Assembly: GCF_032193805.1 (NCBI RefSeq)
Contig: NZ_JAVBIK010000001.1
Span: 2,439,001-2,503,000 of the forward strand
From: Rhodoferax potami
GTDB taxonomy: Bacteria > Pseudomonadota > Gammaproteobacteria > Burkholderiales > Burkholderiaceae_C
Reading direction: 5' to 3'
DNA length: 64,000 nt
Both the position numbers and the translations under genes were made by a program. Shown piece after piece: positions 18,003 to 27,444 of the stretch. The first letter of the stretch is position 1. Every line of letters starts with the position of its first letter. The notes beneath the pieces are model-generated. The model ran no database searches and was not told where the DNA came from. It saw only the letters and a list, made by a program, of their open reading frames with translations.

Positions 18003-18881
18003 ATGAAACGCATTTTTTTGTTTATTTTGACCAACGTGCTGGTGGTCGCTGTGCTGGGCGTGGTCGCCAGCCTGCTGGGGGTGAACAAGTTTTTGACCTC
18101 TAACGGCCTGAACCTCGGCGCTTTGCTGGGTTTCGCCCTGATCATGGGTTTTGGTGGCGCCATCATCTCCTTGTTGATCAGCAAGCCTATGGCCAAGTGG
18201 ACCTCGGGTGTGCAAATCATCGAGCAACCCCGCAATGCCGACGAGGCCTGGATTGTGGATACTGTGCGCAAATTTGCTGACAAGGCCGGCATCGGCATGC
18301 CCGAAGTTGGCATCTTCGAAGGCGAACCCAACGCATTCGCCACAGGCGCGTTCAAAAACAGCGCGCTGGTAGCCGTGTCCACCGGTTTGCTGCGGGGCAT
18401 GACCCGCGACGAAATTGAAGCCGTGATCGGTCACGAGGTGGCGCACATCGCCAACGGCGACATGGTCACCATGACCCTTATTCAGGGCGTCATGAACACG
18501 TTTGTGGTGTTTATCAGCCGCATCGTCGGATACGCGGTGGACAGCTTCTTGCGCAAGAACGACGAGCAGAGCAGCGGCCCCGGCATCGGCTACTACGTCA
18601 CGACCATCGTGATGGACATCGTGCTCGGCTTTGCAGCCGCCATGGTGGTTGCCTGGTTCAGCCGTCAGCGCGAGTTCCGTGCCGATGCGGGTGCCGCCCA
18701 GTTGATGGGCCGCAAGCAGCCCATGATGAACGCCTTGGCCCGCTTGGGCGGCATGACCCCTGGCGAGCTGCCCAAGAGCGTTGCTGCCATGGGCATTGCG
18801 GGTGGTATCGGTCAATTGTTCTCCACCCACCCGCCTATCGAGCAGCGCATTGCAGCTCTGCAAGCTAGCAACGGGCAGTAA
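18003..18881 (+). CDS. htpX: Membrane zinc protease HtpX
   Basis: An inner-membrane M48 metalloprotease of 292 residues that degrades misfolded membrane proteins. Two N-terminal membrane helices (residues 4-25 and about 38-58) precede the cytoplasmic [10 protein letters not shown] motif near residue 140, whose two His and the downstream Glu in [11 protein letters not shown] bind zinc. The C-terminal [10 protein letters not shown] is conserved in the family. The ATG follows a GAGAGAA site. A sigma-32-like promoter lies upstream and a terminator downstream, so it is a single-gene unit. Confidence 0.96.
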   Translation: MKRIFLFILTNVLVVAVLGVVASLLGVNKFLTSNGLNLGALLGFALIMGFGGAIISLLISKPMAKWTSGVQIIEQPRNADEAWIVDTVRKFADKAGIGMPEVGIFEGEPNAFATGAFKNSALVAVSTGLLRGMTRDEIEAVIGHEVAHIANGDMVTMTLIQGVMNTFVVFISRIVGYAVDSFLRKNDEQSSGPGIGYYVTTIVMDIVLGFAAAMVVAWFSRQREFRADAGAAQLMGRKQPMMNALARLGGMTPGELPKSVAAMGIAGGIGQLFSTHPPIEQRIAALQASNGQ

Positions 18882-18915
18882 ACCCGGCGGCGCTAGCCGC
18901 TGTACTTCCTAAGCC

Positions 18916-18955
18916 AACCCCTTGCCGCTGCATGCGCCAAGGGGTTTTGTTTTTT
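18916..18955 (+). terminator. Rho-independent terminator of htpX
   Basis: AACCCCTTG and CAAGGGGTT form a 9-base stem with a 13-base loop, followed by TTGTTTTTT. It lies 34 bases past the htpX stop. Confidence 0.85.
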
Positions 18956-18996
18956 GACGTGCTACAAACCTTGTTTGCATTTCACTTCTTCGCCCT

Positions 18997-19626
18997 ATGG
19001 AATTCGCTACCTGGCTCGCCTTCTTTGCTGCTTCCTGGGCTATCAGCATCTCGCCGGGCGCTGGCGCCGTGGCCGCCATGAGTGCTGGGCTGAACCACGG
19101 TTTCCGGCGCGGCTACATCACCACTTTGGGGCTGGTGTTGGGTATCTGGACGCAGATTGTGGTGGTGGGCGTCGGGTTGGGAGCGGTGGTTGCCGCCAGC
19201 AGTACGGCGTTTCTGGTCATCAAATGGGCGGGGGTTGCGTATCTGGTGTGGCTGGGTATCCAGCAGTGGCGAGCGCCCGCGGTGCCCTTGGCCACCCAGG
19301 CTGAAGTGACCCCGCTAGTCGCCGCACGCACCATGATCTTCCGGGCGTGGGTCATCAATGCGCTGAACCCGAAGGGCACGGTTTTTCTGTTGGCTGTGAT
19401 GCCGCAGTTTTTGAATCTAGCCGAGCCGCTACTGCCCCAATACCTGGTCATCGCAGCCACACTGGCCTTCACCGATCTGGTTGTGATGGCCGGCTACACC
19501 GCGCTGGCGGCCCGGGTGCTGCGCGCACTCAAGTCCGAGTCGCACCTCAAAGTCATGAACCGGGTGTTCGGCGGTCTGTTTGTGGCCGCAGGCACCTTGC
19601 TTGCGTTGTTCAAACGAACCGTTTAA
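18997..19626 (+). CDS. LysE/RhtB-family amino acid exporter
   Basis: A 209-residue inner-membrane protein with about six helices. The N-terminal SISPGAGAVAAMSAGLNHGFRRG is the family signature (PGP-type turn followed by a G-x-R-x-G loop). Members export amino acids such as homoserine, threonine or lysine; the substrate cannot be told. It is flanked by the htpX terminator and a convergent FAD oxidoreductase, so it is probably a single-gene unit. Confidence 0.88.
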   Translation: MEFATWLAFFAASWAISISPGAGAVAAMSAGLNHGFRRGYITTLGLVLGIWTQIVVVGVGLGAVVAASSTAFLVIKWAGVAYLVWLGIQQWRAPAVPLATQAEVTPLVAARTMIFRAWVINALNPKGTVFLLAVMPQFLNLAEPLLPQYLVIAATLAFTDLVVMAGYTALAARVLRALKSESHLKVMNRVFGGLFVAAGTLLALFKRTV

Positions 19627-19757
19627 GCCGTGTCGATAGCCCATGTCGCAGCCCGGAGTCGCTGCGTCCATGCTTTTGCATGGCTGGCTGCTGCAAACGC
19701 TTCAGCCCGAGGCCGCCACTGTGTTTCAGGTGTTCCGGTAAGCAGAAGCTGCCCCGG
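19627..19757. other. Intergenic stretch between convergent genes
   Basis: I see no gene or good terminator here; only a small ATGC/GCAT hairpin with a TTTT loop near 19671-19683. Confidence 0.4.
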
Positions 19758-21563
19758 TCAGTGGGCCTTGAGCATATCCAAGGCCAGCGCCTCCGCCACT
19801 TTGATGCCATCTACGCCGGCCGACAGAATGCCACCGGCATACGATGCGCCCTCGCCTGCGGGGTAGAGGCCGCGCACATTGGTGCATTGCAGGTCCTCGC
19901 CGCGCGGAATCTTGATGGGGCTGGAGGTGCGGGTCTCCACACCGGTGAGCACTGCATCGGCCATATCAAAGCCTTTGATCTTGCGGCCGAACACCGGCAA
20001 TGCTTCGCGCATGGCCTCAATGGCGTAGGCGGGCAGGGCAGGAGCCAGGTCGCCCAGCTTCACGCCGGGTTTGTAAGACGGCGTGACGCTGCCGAACTCG
20101 GTGGAGGGCTTGGCCGCAATAAAGTCGCCTACCAGTTGGCCGGGCGCCTCATAGGTGCTGCCGCCCAAGGTGTAGGCGCCGCTTTCCAGCTGGCGTTGCA
20201 GGGCAATGCCCGACATCGGGTGAGCGGCCTTCGGGTCTTTGGCTTTCAGGGCTGCGGCTTCTTCTGCATAGCGTTTGCCTCGCTCGGGGCCGAAGGCGTG
20301 CACAAAAGCGGCCTCGCTGTCCGGATAGTCGGGCGGGTCGATGCCCACCACCATGCCGACGTTGGCATTGCGTTCGGCGCGCGAGTATTGGCTCATGCCG
20401 TTGGTGACCACGCGCTCCGGCTCGCTGGTGGCGGCCACCACCGTGCCGCCCGGGCACATGCAAAAGCTGTACACCGCTCGCCCGTTGGCGGCGTGGTGCA
20501 CCAGTTTGTAGTCGGCAGCACCCAGCAGCGGGTGGCCTGCGTGGCGGCCCCAGCGGGCGCGGTCGATCACGCTTTGAGGGTGCTCGATGCGAAAGCCCAC
20601 AGAAAACGGCTTGGACTGCATGGCGACTCCGCGCTCGTACAGCATGGCAAAGGTGTCGCGTGCACTGTGGCCCAAGGCCATGACCACATGGCTTGTGGGC
20701 AACTCATACACACTGCCGTCTTGAAGGTTTTCGACCTCTAGCCCACGAATTGATTGCGCAGAGTGCTCCTGATTTAGTAGCAAATTATTGACGCGCTGCT
20801 CAAAACGGATTTCGCCGCCTAGGGCAATAATCTGCTCGCGGATGCCTTCTACCACCTTCACCAGCTTGAAGGTGCCGATATGCGGGTGCGCTTCATACAG
20901 GATTTCGGAGGGCGCGCCGTACTGCACAAATTCGTGCATCACCTTGCGGCCCAGAAAGCGGGGGTCTTTGATCTGGCTGTAAAGCTTGCCATCCGAAAAG
21001 GTACCTGCGCCGCCTTCACCGAACTGCACATTGCTCTCGGGCTTGAGCGTTTTTTTGCGCCACAGTCCCCAGGTGTCTTTGGTGCGCTGGCGCACGGTGG
21101 TGCCGCGTTCCAGCACGATCGGTTTGAAACCCATTTGGGCCAGCACCAGCGCCGCGAACATGCCGCAAGGCCCGAAGCCCACCACGACCGGGCGCAGGGG
21201 CATATCTGCGGGAGCCTGGGCGACCATGCGGTAGGCCATATCGGGCGTGGCACTGATGTGCGGATGGTTGGCGTGCCGGATCAGCAAGGCGGCTTCCTGC
21301 GCCGGGTCTGCCAGTGTCAGGTCCACGATGTAGACCGCCAGCAGGTCGACTTTGCGGGCGTCAAAGCTGCGCTTGAAGATGTGCAGGTCGGCGATGTCGG
21401 TGTTCGCAATGCCCAGCGCTTGGGCGGCCAACGCTTGCAGGGCCTCCACTGGGTGGGCTACCGGGGCGCGGTCGGCCTCGGTTTCTGCGGGCGCATCAGC
21501 GGCGCGGCGCGCCTCCACGGGCAGGGCGGAAAGGGGGAGTTTGAGTTCGGTAATTCGGATCAT
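19758..21563 (-). CDS. FAD-dependent oxidoreductase, YtfP/BaiN-like large form
   Basis: A 601-residue flavoprotein. Residues 1-about 120 form the N-terminal domain of this group, with a KRSFDARK segment; then VVVGFGPCGMFAALVLAQMG is the FAD-binding Rossmann motif (a variant of GxGxxG, near residue 128) followed by LERG. Conserved blocks NVQFGEGGAGTFSDGKL, SRDTFAML, FCMCPGG and the C-terminal GLYPAGEGASYAGGI are typical of the family annotated as FAD-dependent dehydrogenase. Its reaction is not established. An in-frame dispersed repeat encodes residues about 262-276 (LLLNQEHSAQSIRGLE). Confidence 0.85.
   Translation of the reverse strand: MIRITELKLPLSALPVEARRAADAPAETEADRAPVAHPVEALQALAAQALGIANTDIADLHIFKRSFDARKVDLLAVYIVDLTLADPAQEAALLIRHANHPHISATPDMAYRMVAQAPADMPLRPVVVGFGPCGMFAALVLAQMGFKPIVLERGTTVRQRTKDTWGLWRKKTLKPESNVQFGEGGAGTFSDGKLYSQIKDPRFLGRKVMHEFVQYGAPSEILYEAHPHIGTFKLVKVVEGIREQIIALGGEIRFEQRVNNLLLNQEHSAQSIRGLEVENLQDGSVYELPTSHVVMALGHSARDTFAMLYERGVAMQSKPFSVGFRIEHPQSVIDRARWGRHAGHPLLGAADYKLVHHAANGRAVYSFCMCPGGTVVAATSEPERVVTNGMSQYSRAERNANVGMVVGIDPPDYPDSEAAFVHAFGPERGKRYAEEAAALKAKDPKAAHPMSGIALQRQLESGAYTLGGSTYEAPGQLVGDFIAAKPSTEFGSVTPSYKPGVKLGDLAPALPAYAIEAMREALPVFGRKIKGFDMADAVLTGVETRTSSPIKIPRGEDLQCTNVRGLYPAGEGASYAGGILSAGVDGIKVAEALALDMLKAH
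20735..20781 (-). repeat. Dispersed repeat copy 3 (inside FAD oxidoreductase gene)
   Basis: Read on the minus strand: GCTACTAAATCAG-GAGCACTCTGCGC, 9-base spacer, GTGGGCTA-GAGG. It is translated as LLNQEHSAQSIRGLE in the host, the same frame as the copies in the MBL and murC genes. Confidence 0.75.
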
Positions 21564-21613
21564 GGCACGGGCTCGTGGTTATCAAGCAAGGCCCTGATTT
21601 TACGCGGGCTGGA

Positions 21614-22561
21614 TCAATGCAGTCCGGTGCGCGGGGTGGCCGAGGGGCTGTAGCCAAAGAGTTTGCGGTAGTCGCTCGCGAACTGGCTGAAGTGCCAGAA
21701 ATTCCAGTCAGCAGCCACGTCGCGCACCGTCGCGCTCGGGTTGCCGCGCAAGTCGCGTCGCGCACCGTTGAGACGCAAGATGCGCAGCGTTTGCACCGGC
21801 GTCATGCCCAGCACGTCTTCAAAACAGTACTGCAGGGTGCGCCGGCTCACATGCAGCTGCTCACACAAGTCGGGCACGGTCACGCTCTGGTCGTGATGGG
21901 CCAGCAGGTAATCCCGCGCTGCGGCCACGATGCGCTGGCGGCGGCTGAAGCTGTCGCGCACCCCGGCATCCACCACGCCGGTGTCCAGCAAGGGCAGCAG
22001 GGCTTCCAGGGCATGAGTTTGCGCGTGCGCCGGATCGGCCGGCACCCCGTGATCGGGTTGCAGTAATGCACTCAATGTGTGCAGGCACTGCTTCAGTGCT
22101 GCCGCAGAGGGGTGCAGTATTTCGGCGGCCTGTAGCCGGCTCCAGTCCACATCAAAGCCCAGCGCTTGGGCGGCGCTGCGCAAGGTGTCTTGCCGTACCA
22201 CCAGGCCGAAGATGGTGTAGTCGGCCGGTGTTACCAGCTCAAACTCTTGGTGGCCCGGGCGCACCAGCACGCTGTGGGGGGCCGCCGTGCGTCCGTTGAT
22301 GCGGGTGATGTCCGCCGAGAACGGCAGCCCAAACCACATGGCATCAGGCCACACGCAGCAGGACTGCCGCATACCCTGGCTGGTGCTCTCGCGAAACACC
22401 TGCATCCCGGGGAGCTGGATTTCCTCCAGCAGCCCGTGGAAGGTGCCGCAGGTGGTCTGGTCGTAGCACTGCTCCCAGTTGGTGAGGTTGGCGGCGTGCT
22501 CGTCCGCATCGCGGGCCTCGACGACGCGCAGACCGGCTGCAGTGTGGGGTATGGGGTTCAT
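21614..22561 (-). CDS. eutR: AraC-family regulator, EutR-like, next to ethanolamine genes
   Basis: A 315-residue activator. The C-terminal third carries two helix-turn-helix units of AraC type (VPDLCEQLHVSRRTLQYCFEDVLGMTPVQ, then VRDVAADWNFWHFSQFASDYRKLFG). The N-terminal part lacks a cupin pattern and resembles EutR-type sensors. I start it at the ATG at 22561, preceded by GGGAGAG, instead of the far-upstream codon at 22708. It is divergent from eat-eutB-eutC, the place expected of a regulator responding to ethanolamine and B12. Confidence 0.8.
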   Translation of the reverse strand: MNPIPHTAAGLRVVEARDADEHAANLTNWEQCYDQTTCGTFHGLLEEIQLPGMQVFRESTSQGMRQSCCVWPDAMWFGLPFSADITRINGRTAAPHSVLVRPGHQEFELVTPADYTIFGLVVRQDTLRSAAQALGFDVDWSRLQAAEILHPSAAALKQCLHTLSALLQPDHGVPADPAHAQTHALEALLPLLDTGVVDAGVRDSFSRRQRIVAAARDYLLAHHDQSVTVPDLCEQLHVSRRTLQYCFEDVLGMTPVQTLRILRLNGARRDLRGNPSATVRDVAADWNFWHFSQFASDYRKLFGYSPSATPRTGLH

Positions 22562-22726
22562 GAAGCTTCTCTCCCGTGATGCAGTCCGGGTTTGCACCGT
22601 CCAGGTGCGCGCCGCAAGTCTGCCGATTTTTGATACCAGCTTATGGCGGGACTGCCTACATTCACAGCTAGCAAACCCTATGCCGAGCTGCATCGGACCT
22701 TGACTCAACCTTGTTGGAGAACCTAC
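22562..22726. promoter_or_regulatory. Divergent control region of the ethanolamine cluster
   Basis: The 165 bases between the AraC regulator and the permease must hold both promoters. A small inverted repeat, GCACC-N5-GGTGC (22594-22608), is the only operator-like element I see; I could not identify convincing promoter boxes. Confidence 0.35.
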
Positions 22727-24121
22727 ATGTCATCTGCGCATTCCACGGGCGTGCACACGCTTAAACCGGTGCTCAGCACCCTGCAACTCTGGGGCATTGC
22801 CGTGGGGTTGGTGATATCCGGCGAATATTTCGGCTGGAGTTTCGGCTGGGCCTCGGCCGGTACCTTGGGCTTCACGGTCACCGCGCTCTTCATCGCGGCG
22901 ATGTACACCACTTTCATCTTCAGCTTCACCGAGCTGACCACGGCCATTCCTCACGCCGGCGGGCCCTTCGCCTACAGCAAGCGGGCTTTCGGCCCCACCG
23001 GTGGCTATCTGGCCGGGGCGGCTACGTTGGTGGAGTTTGTGTTCGCTCCACCCGCGATTGCGCTGGCGATCGGGGCTTACTTGAACGTGCAGTTTCCCTC
23101 GCTGGATCCCAAGCTCGCGGCCCTGGGCGCCTACCTGGTGTTCATGACACTCAACATCGTCGGTGTGCAAATTGCCGCCACCTTCGAGTTGGTGATCACC
23201 GTCATCGCCATCTTTGAATTGCTGGTGTTCATGGGGGTGGTGTCCCCCGGCTTCTCGATGGCCAACTTCACCAAAGGCGGCTGGGCGGGTAGCGATGATT
23301 TTAGCTGGGCCGCGATTCCCGGCATGTTTGCCGCCATTCCGTTTGCTATCTGGTTCTTTTTGGCGATCGAAGGTGTGGCCATGGCCGCCGAAGAAGCCAA
23401 AGACCCCAAGCGCTCGATTCCGATTGCCTACATCACCGGCATCTTGACGCTGGTGTTCCTGGCCGTCGGAGTGATGGTGTTTGCCGGTGGTGCCGGCGAC
23501 TGGACCAAGTTGGCCAACATCAACGACCCGCTGCCCCAAGCGATGAAACTCATCGTCGGCGAGAACAGCGGCTGGCTGCATATGCTGGTGTGGCTGGGCC
23601 TGTTCGGTCTGGTGGCGTCGTTCCACGGCATCATTTTGGGTTACTCGCGCCAGATCTTTGCGCTGGCCCGCGAGGCCTATCTGCCGGCTTACTTTGCCAA
23701 GGTGCATCCGCGCTTCAAGACACCACACCGCGCCATTCTGGCGGGTGGCGTGGTGGGCATAGCTGCCATCTACAGTGACTCCTTCATCACTATCGGCGGC
23801 CAGTCTTTGACGGCCAATATCGTGACCATGTCGGTGTTCGGCGCCATCCTGATGTACATCTTGAGCATGCTCAGTGTGTTCAAGCTGCGCCGGGCAGAGC
23901 CTGCCATGGTGCGCCCTTTCCGTGCACCGCTGTACCCCTTCTTCCCGGCCTTTGCCTTGTTCGGCGCGCTGGTGTGCATGGCCACCATGATCTATTACAA
24001 CCCGCTCATCTTCGGCTTGTTTGTGGGCTTCCTGGTGTTGGGCTATGTCTACTTTAAGATGACCGGACAACAGCGCGCCGACGCCACGTTGGCAGGCATG
24101 AGCGCACCGGTTGCCAAGTAA
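22727..24121 (+). CDS. eat: Ethanolamine permease
   Basis: An inner-membrane APC-superfamily transporter of 464 residues with about twelve helices. Matches to the ethanolamine permease family include LWGIAVGLVISGEYFGWSFGW at residues 20-40, the AIPHAGGPFAYSKRAFGP segment and FFLAIEGVAMAAEEAKDPKRS. The ATG at 22727 has TTGGAGA just upstream; codons before it in the frame belong to the control region. It brings in the substrate for the following eutBC enzyme. Confidence 0.92.
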   Translation: MSSAHSTGVHTLKPVLSTLQLWGIAVGLVISGEYFGWSFGWASAGTLGFTVTALFIAAMYTTFIFSFTELTTAIPHAGGPFAYSKRAFGPTGGYLAGAATLVEFVFAPPAIALAIGAYLNVQFPSLDPKLAALGAYLVFMTLNIVGVQIAATFELVITVIAIFELLVFMGVVSPGFSMANFTKGGWAGSDDFSWAAIPGMFAAIPFAIWFFLAIEGVAMAAEEAKDPKRSIPIAYITGILTLVFLAVGVMVFAGGAGDWTKLANINDPLPQAMKLIVGENSGWLHMLVWLGLFGLVASFHGIILGYSRQIFALAREAYLPAYFAKVHPRFKTPHRAILAGGVVGIAAIYSDSFITIGGQSLTANIVTMSVFGAILMYILSMLSVFKLRRAEPAMVRPFRAPLYPFFPAFALFGALVCMATMIYYNPLIFGLFVGFLVLGYVYFKMTGQQRADATLAGMSAPVAK

Positions 24122-24162
24122 CCGGTCCTGTTCGATTTCAGTTTTTTTGCGGATTCATTGAC

Positions 24163-25563
24163 GTGCCAAGCCACCCTTATCAGCACACCGTTGCAAGCCA
24201 TGTTTATGGCTTTCGGGATCTCAAAGACCTGATGGCCAAAGCCACGCCTTTGCGCTCGGGCGATATGCTGGCCGGGGTGGCCGCGCACACCGCGCAGGAG
24301 CGGGCAGCGGCGCAGATGGCACTGGCAGAGCTGCCATTGCGCACCTTCTTGACTGAAGCCTTGGTGCCGTATGAATCGGACGAGGTCACCCGCTTGATTC
24401 TGGATAGCCACAGCGCAGAGGCGTTTGCGCCGGTGAGCCACTTCACGGTGGGAGACTTCCGCAACTGGCTGCTCAGTGATGCGGCAGACGCTGATGCTCT
24501 TGCGGCACTGGCACCCGGCATTACGCCTGAAATGGCGGCTGCGGTGAGCAAGCTCATGCGCAACCAGGACCTGATTTTGGTGGCCAAGAAGTGCCGGGTG
24601 GTCACGGCGTTTCGCAACACCATCGGCCTGCCCGGCCGCATGGCGACGCGCCTGCAGCCTAACCACCCCACCGACGACGCCACCGGCATCGCCGCTAGCT
24701 TGCTGGATGGTTTGCTTTACGGCAGTGGGGACGCCGTCATCGGCATCAACCCCGCCACTGACAACGTGGCCCAGGTGATGAAGCTGGTACACATGATGGG
24801 CGACGTGATTGCGCACTACGAGATACCAACCCAGAGCTGTGTGCTCACCCATGTGACCAATACCATCCAGGCGATTGAGCGCGGTGCGCCGGTGGACCTA
24901 GTGTTCCAGTCGATTGGTGGCACCGAGGCGACCAACAGCAGCTTTGGCCTGAACCTGGCCTTGCTGGCCGAGGCGCGGAGTGCAGCTCTCTCGCTGAAGC
25001 GTGGCACGGTGGGCGACAACGTGATGTATTTCGAAACCGGGCAGGGCAGTGCGTTGTCGGCCAATGCGCACCACGGCATGGACCAGCAAACCTGCGAAGC
25101 GCGCGCCTATGCGGTGGCGCGTGCGTTCAAGCCGCTGTTGGTCAACACCGTGGTCGGTTTCATCGGTCCTGAGTACTTGTTTGACGGCAAGCAGATCATC
25201 CGCGCCGGTCTGGAAGATCACTTCTGCGCCAAGCTGTTGGGTCTGCCCATGGGCTGCGATGTTTGCTACACCAACCACGCTGAGGCCGACCAGAACGACA
25301 TGGACGTGCTGCTCACCCTGCTGGGGGCGGCGGGCTGCAACTTCGTGATGGGCATTCCGGGCTCGGACGACATCATGTTGAACTACCAGACCACGTCGTT
25401 CCACGACGCCTTGTACGCCCGCAAGGTGCTGGGCTTGCGGCCTGCACCTGAATTCGAGGCTTGGTTGCAGCGTATGAATATTTTTCAGGGGCAGGGCGCC
25501 GACTTGGTGCTGCCGCCTGGGCTGCCCACCGCGTTCGAGCAAGCCTTGTTGCCCTTGGCCTGA
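24163..25563 (+). CDS. eutB: Ethanolamine ammonia-lyase large subunit
   Basis: The catalytic large chain of the adenosylcobalamin-dependent enzyme that splits ethanolamine to acetaldehyde and ammonia. The 466 residues fit the family (about 453-467), with the TIM-barrel landmarks RNTIGLPGRMATRLQPNHPTDD, GLLYGSGDAVIGINPATDN, FQSIGGTEATNSSFG, and the C-terminal GCDVCYTNHAEADQND and NFVMGIPGSDDIML. The start is GTG at 24163 with only a weak ribosome site; the gap to the permease is 41 bases. Confidence 0.97.
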   Translation: MPSHPYQHTVASHVYGFRDLKDLMAKATPLRSGDMLAGVAAHTAQERAAAQMALAELPLRTFLTEALVPYESDEVTRLILDSHSAEAFAPVSHFTVGDFRNWLLSDAADADALAALAPGITPEMAAAVSKLMRNQDLILVAKKCRVVTAFRNTIGLPGRMATRLQPNHPTDDATGIAASLLDGLLYGSGDAVIGINPATDNVAQVMKLVHMMGDVIAHYEIPTQSCVLTHVTNTIQAIERGAPVDLVFQSIGGTEATNSSFGLNLALLAEARSAALSLKRGTVGDNVMYFETGQGSALSANAHHGMDQQTCEARAYAVARAFKPLLVNTVVGFIGPEYLFDGKQIIRAGLEDHFCAKLLGLPMGCDVCYTNHAEADQNDMDVLLTLLGAAGCNFVMGIPGSDDIMLNYQTTSFHDALYARKVLGLRPAPEFEAWLQRMNIFQGQGADLVLPPGLPTAFEQALLPLA

Positions 25564-25571
25564 GGTGATGC

Positions 25572-26393
25572 ATGTCTGATCCACAGTCGCCCGTCACCGC
25601 CAACCCATGGGCGGCATTGCGCCAATTCACCGATGCTCGCATTGCCTTGGGCCGCTCCGGTGTGAGCTTGCCTACGAGCGCTCATCTTGCGTTTCAATTG
25701 GCCCACGCTCAGGCGCGGGATGCGGTGCATCGCAGTTTGGATGGTTCCGCCCTGGCTGAGCAGCTCAGCGCTGCCTGGCCGGGCCTATCGGGCGCTGTAC
25801 TTCAACTCCACAGCGCAGCGACAGACCGCAACCACTACTTGCAGCGCCCCGATCTGGGGCGGCGGCTCGACATAGCGTCGCGCGATTCGTTGGCCCCCTC
25901 CGAGGGGACCTTGGAGGAACGGCCGTTCGATGTGGCGTTTGTGATCGCAGACGGCCTGTCGGCTTGGGCTATCGAGCAAAATGCGGCACCGTTTTTGGCT
26001 GCTTTGCACCAGCGCATGGCGGGTGAAGATTGGAAGGTCGCGCCCCTGTGTGTGGTGCGCCAAGCCCGCGTCGCCATTGGTGATGAAATCGGGCAGGCAA
26101 TGGGTGCGAAGGCGGTGGTGGTGTTGATCGGGGAGCGACCCGGTTTGAGCTCACCGGACAGCATGGGCCTGTACCTGACCTGGATGCCCCGCGTGGGGCT
26201 GACGGACGCGAGCCGCAATTGCATTTCCAATGTGCGGCCCGCAGGGCTGGTGGTTGAGGAGGCCGCCTACAAATTGCACTTCCTGCTCGCCGAGTCCCGT
26301 CAGCGCCAGCTCTCCGGGGTGGAGCTGAAAGACGAAACCGCCACGGCGGCTACTGCCCTAAACGCAGACCACGGCAACTTCCTGCTGAAGTAA
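25572..26393 (+). CDS. eutC: Ethanolamine ammonia-lyase small subunit
   Basis: The small chain (273 residues), which helps bind B12. Typical segments are ARIALGRSGVSLPT near residue 25, FQLAHAQARDAVH, YLQRPDLGRRL, and VIADGLSA with GERPGLSSPDSMG and SRNCISNVRP further on. It begins 8 bases after the eutB stop. No eutA (reactivating factor), eutE or microcompartment shell genes follow. Confidence 0.96.
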   Translation: MSDPQSPVTANPWAALRQFTDARIALGRSGVSLPTSAHLAFQLAHAQARDAVHRSLDGSALAEQLSAAWPGLSGAVLQLHSAATDRNHYLQRPDLGRRLDIASRDSLAPSEGTLEERPFDVAFVIADGLSAWAIEQNAAPFLAALHQRMAGEDWKVAPLCVVRQARVAIGDEIGQAMGAKAVVVLIGERPGLSSPDSMGLYLTWMPRVGLTDASRNCISNVRPAGLVVEEAAYKLHFLLAESRQRQLSGVELKDETATAATALNADHGNFLLK

Positions 26394-26414
26394 GCCGCGG
26401 CCTTTTGCGTCGGG

Positions 26415-27332
26415 TCAGGTGGGCAAGTAGCCTTCGACCGAAAGGTAGCGCTCGCCGGTATCGTAGTTAAAGCCCAACACGGTGCTGCCTGCGGGAATCT
26501 CGGGCAGCTTCTGCGCAATCGCGGCCAAAGTGGCGCCGCTGGAGATGCCCACCAGCAAACCTTCTTCGCGCGCGCTGCGGCGGCCATACTCACGGGCGGC
26601 TTCTGCTTCGACCTGGATCACGCCATCCAGCAGCTCGGTCTTCAAGTTTTTGGGAATGAAGCCCGCGCCAATGCCTTGAATCGGGTGAGGAGCCGGTGCA
26701 CCACCGCTGATCACGGGGGATGCGGAGGGCTCTACCGCAAACACCTTGAGCTGCGGCCACTTGGCTTTGAGTACTTGGGCCACACCGCTCAGATGCCCGC
26801 CGGTGCCCACGCCGGTGATGATGTAGTCCACGCCTTGGGGAAAGTCGTTGGCGATTTCCAGTGCGGTGGTGCGCACATGCACGTCGATGTTGGCGGGATT
26901 CTCAAACTGCTGGGGAATCCAGGCGCCGGGGGTCTGGGCCTTGAGCTCTTCAGCGCGGGCAATGGCGCCTTTCATGCCCTTCTCGCGCGGTGTCAGGTCG
27001 AAACTGGCGCCGTAGGCCAGCATCAGGCGGCGGCGCTCAATCGACATGCTGTCGGGCATGACCAAGATTAATTTGTAGCCTTTGACGGCTGCGACCAACG
27101 CCAAGCCCACGCCGGTGTTGCCGGAGGTGGGCTCAATGATGGTAGCGCCGGGTTGCAGCGCGCCGCTGCGTTCTGCGTCTTCGATCATGGCCAAGGCGAT
27201 GCGGTCCTTGATGGAGCCGCCCGGGTTGGTGCGCTCGCTCTTTACATACACCTTGTGGCTGTTGCCGAACAGTTTGTTGATGCGGATGTGGGGCGTGTTG
27301 CCGATGGTTTGCAGGACGTTGTCGAATGCCAT
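26415..27332 (-). CDS. cysK: Cysteine synthase (O-acetylserine sulfhydrylase)
   Basis: A PLP enzyme of 305 residues joining O-acetylserine and sulfide to cysteine. The PLP lysine lies in NPGGSIKDR near residue 41, the substrate loop is PTSGNTG, the phosphate-binding loop is [10 protein letters not shown], and VGISSG lies near the C terminus. The ATG at 27332 fits the family start ([18 protein letters not shown]); longer frames to 27377 run over a repeat-like stretch. It converges on eutC across 21 bases. Confidence 0.95.
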   Translation of the reverse strand: MAFDNVLQTIGNTPHIRINKLFGNSHKVYVKSERTNPGGSIKDRIALAMIEDAERSGALQPGATIIEPTSGNTGVGLALVAAVKGYKLILVMPDSMSIERRRLMLAYGASFDLTPREKGMKGAIARAEELKAQTPGAWIPQQFENPANIDVHVRTTALEIANDFPQGVDYIITGVGTGGHLSGVAQVLKAKWPQLKVFAVEPSASPVISGGAPAPHPIQGIGAGFIPKNLKTELLDGVIQVEAEAAREYGRRSAREEGLLVGISSGATLAAIAQKLPEIPAGSTVLGFNYDTGERYLSVEGYLPT

Positions 27333-27444
27333 GGGGTGTCTCCGTGATGGGGTGTGCAGCTGATTATTTTGTAGCAAAGCCGTGAATTGCTAGCGACAGT
27401 TTGCACATATCGATATTCCGGCGCCGGCAGGCCCGATAATTAGG

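Noticed and set aside
22730-24070. Long antisense frame opposite the ethanolamine permease (446 codons), and similar frames opposite the ABC exporter, ftsI, pyrC and the FAD oxidoreductase
   Set aside because: High-GC coding DNA creates long open shadows; the peptides are low in hydrophobic order, rich in His/Arg/Gln and match no family, while the opposite strand encodes clear enzymes.
25860-25925. GC-rich palindromic stretch (CCCCCTCCGAGGGG) inside eutC as a repeat element
   Set aside because: No second convincing copy in the window and the eutC protein reads normally across it.
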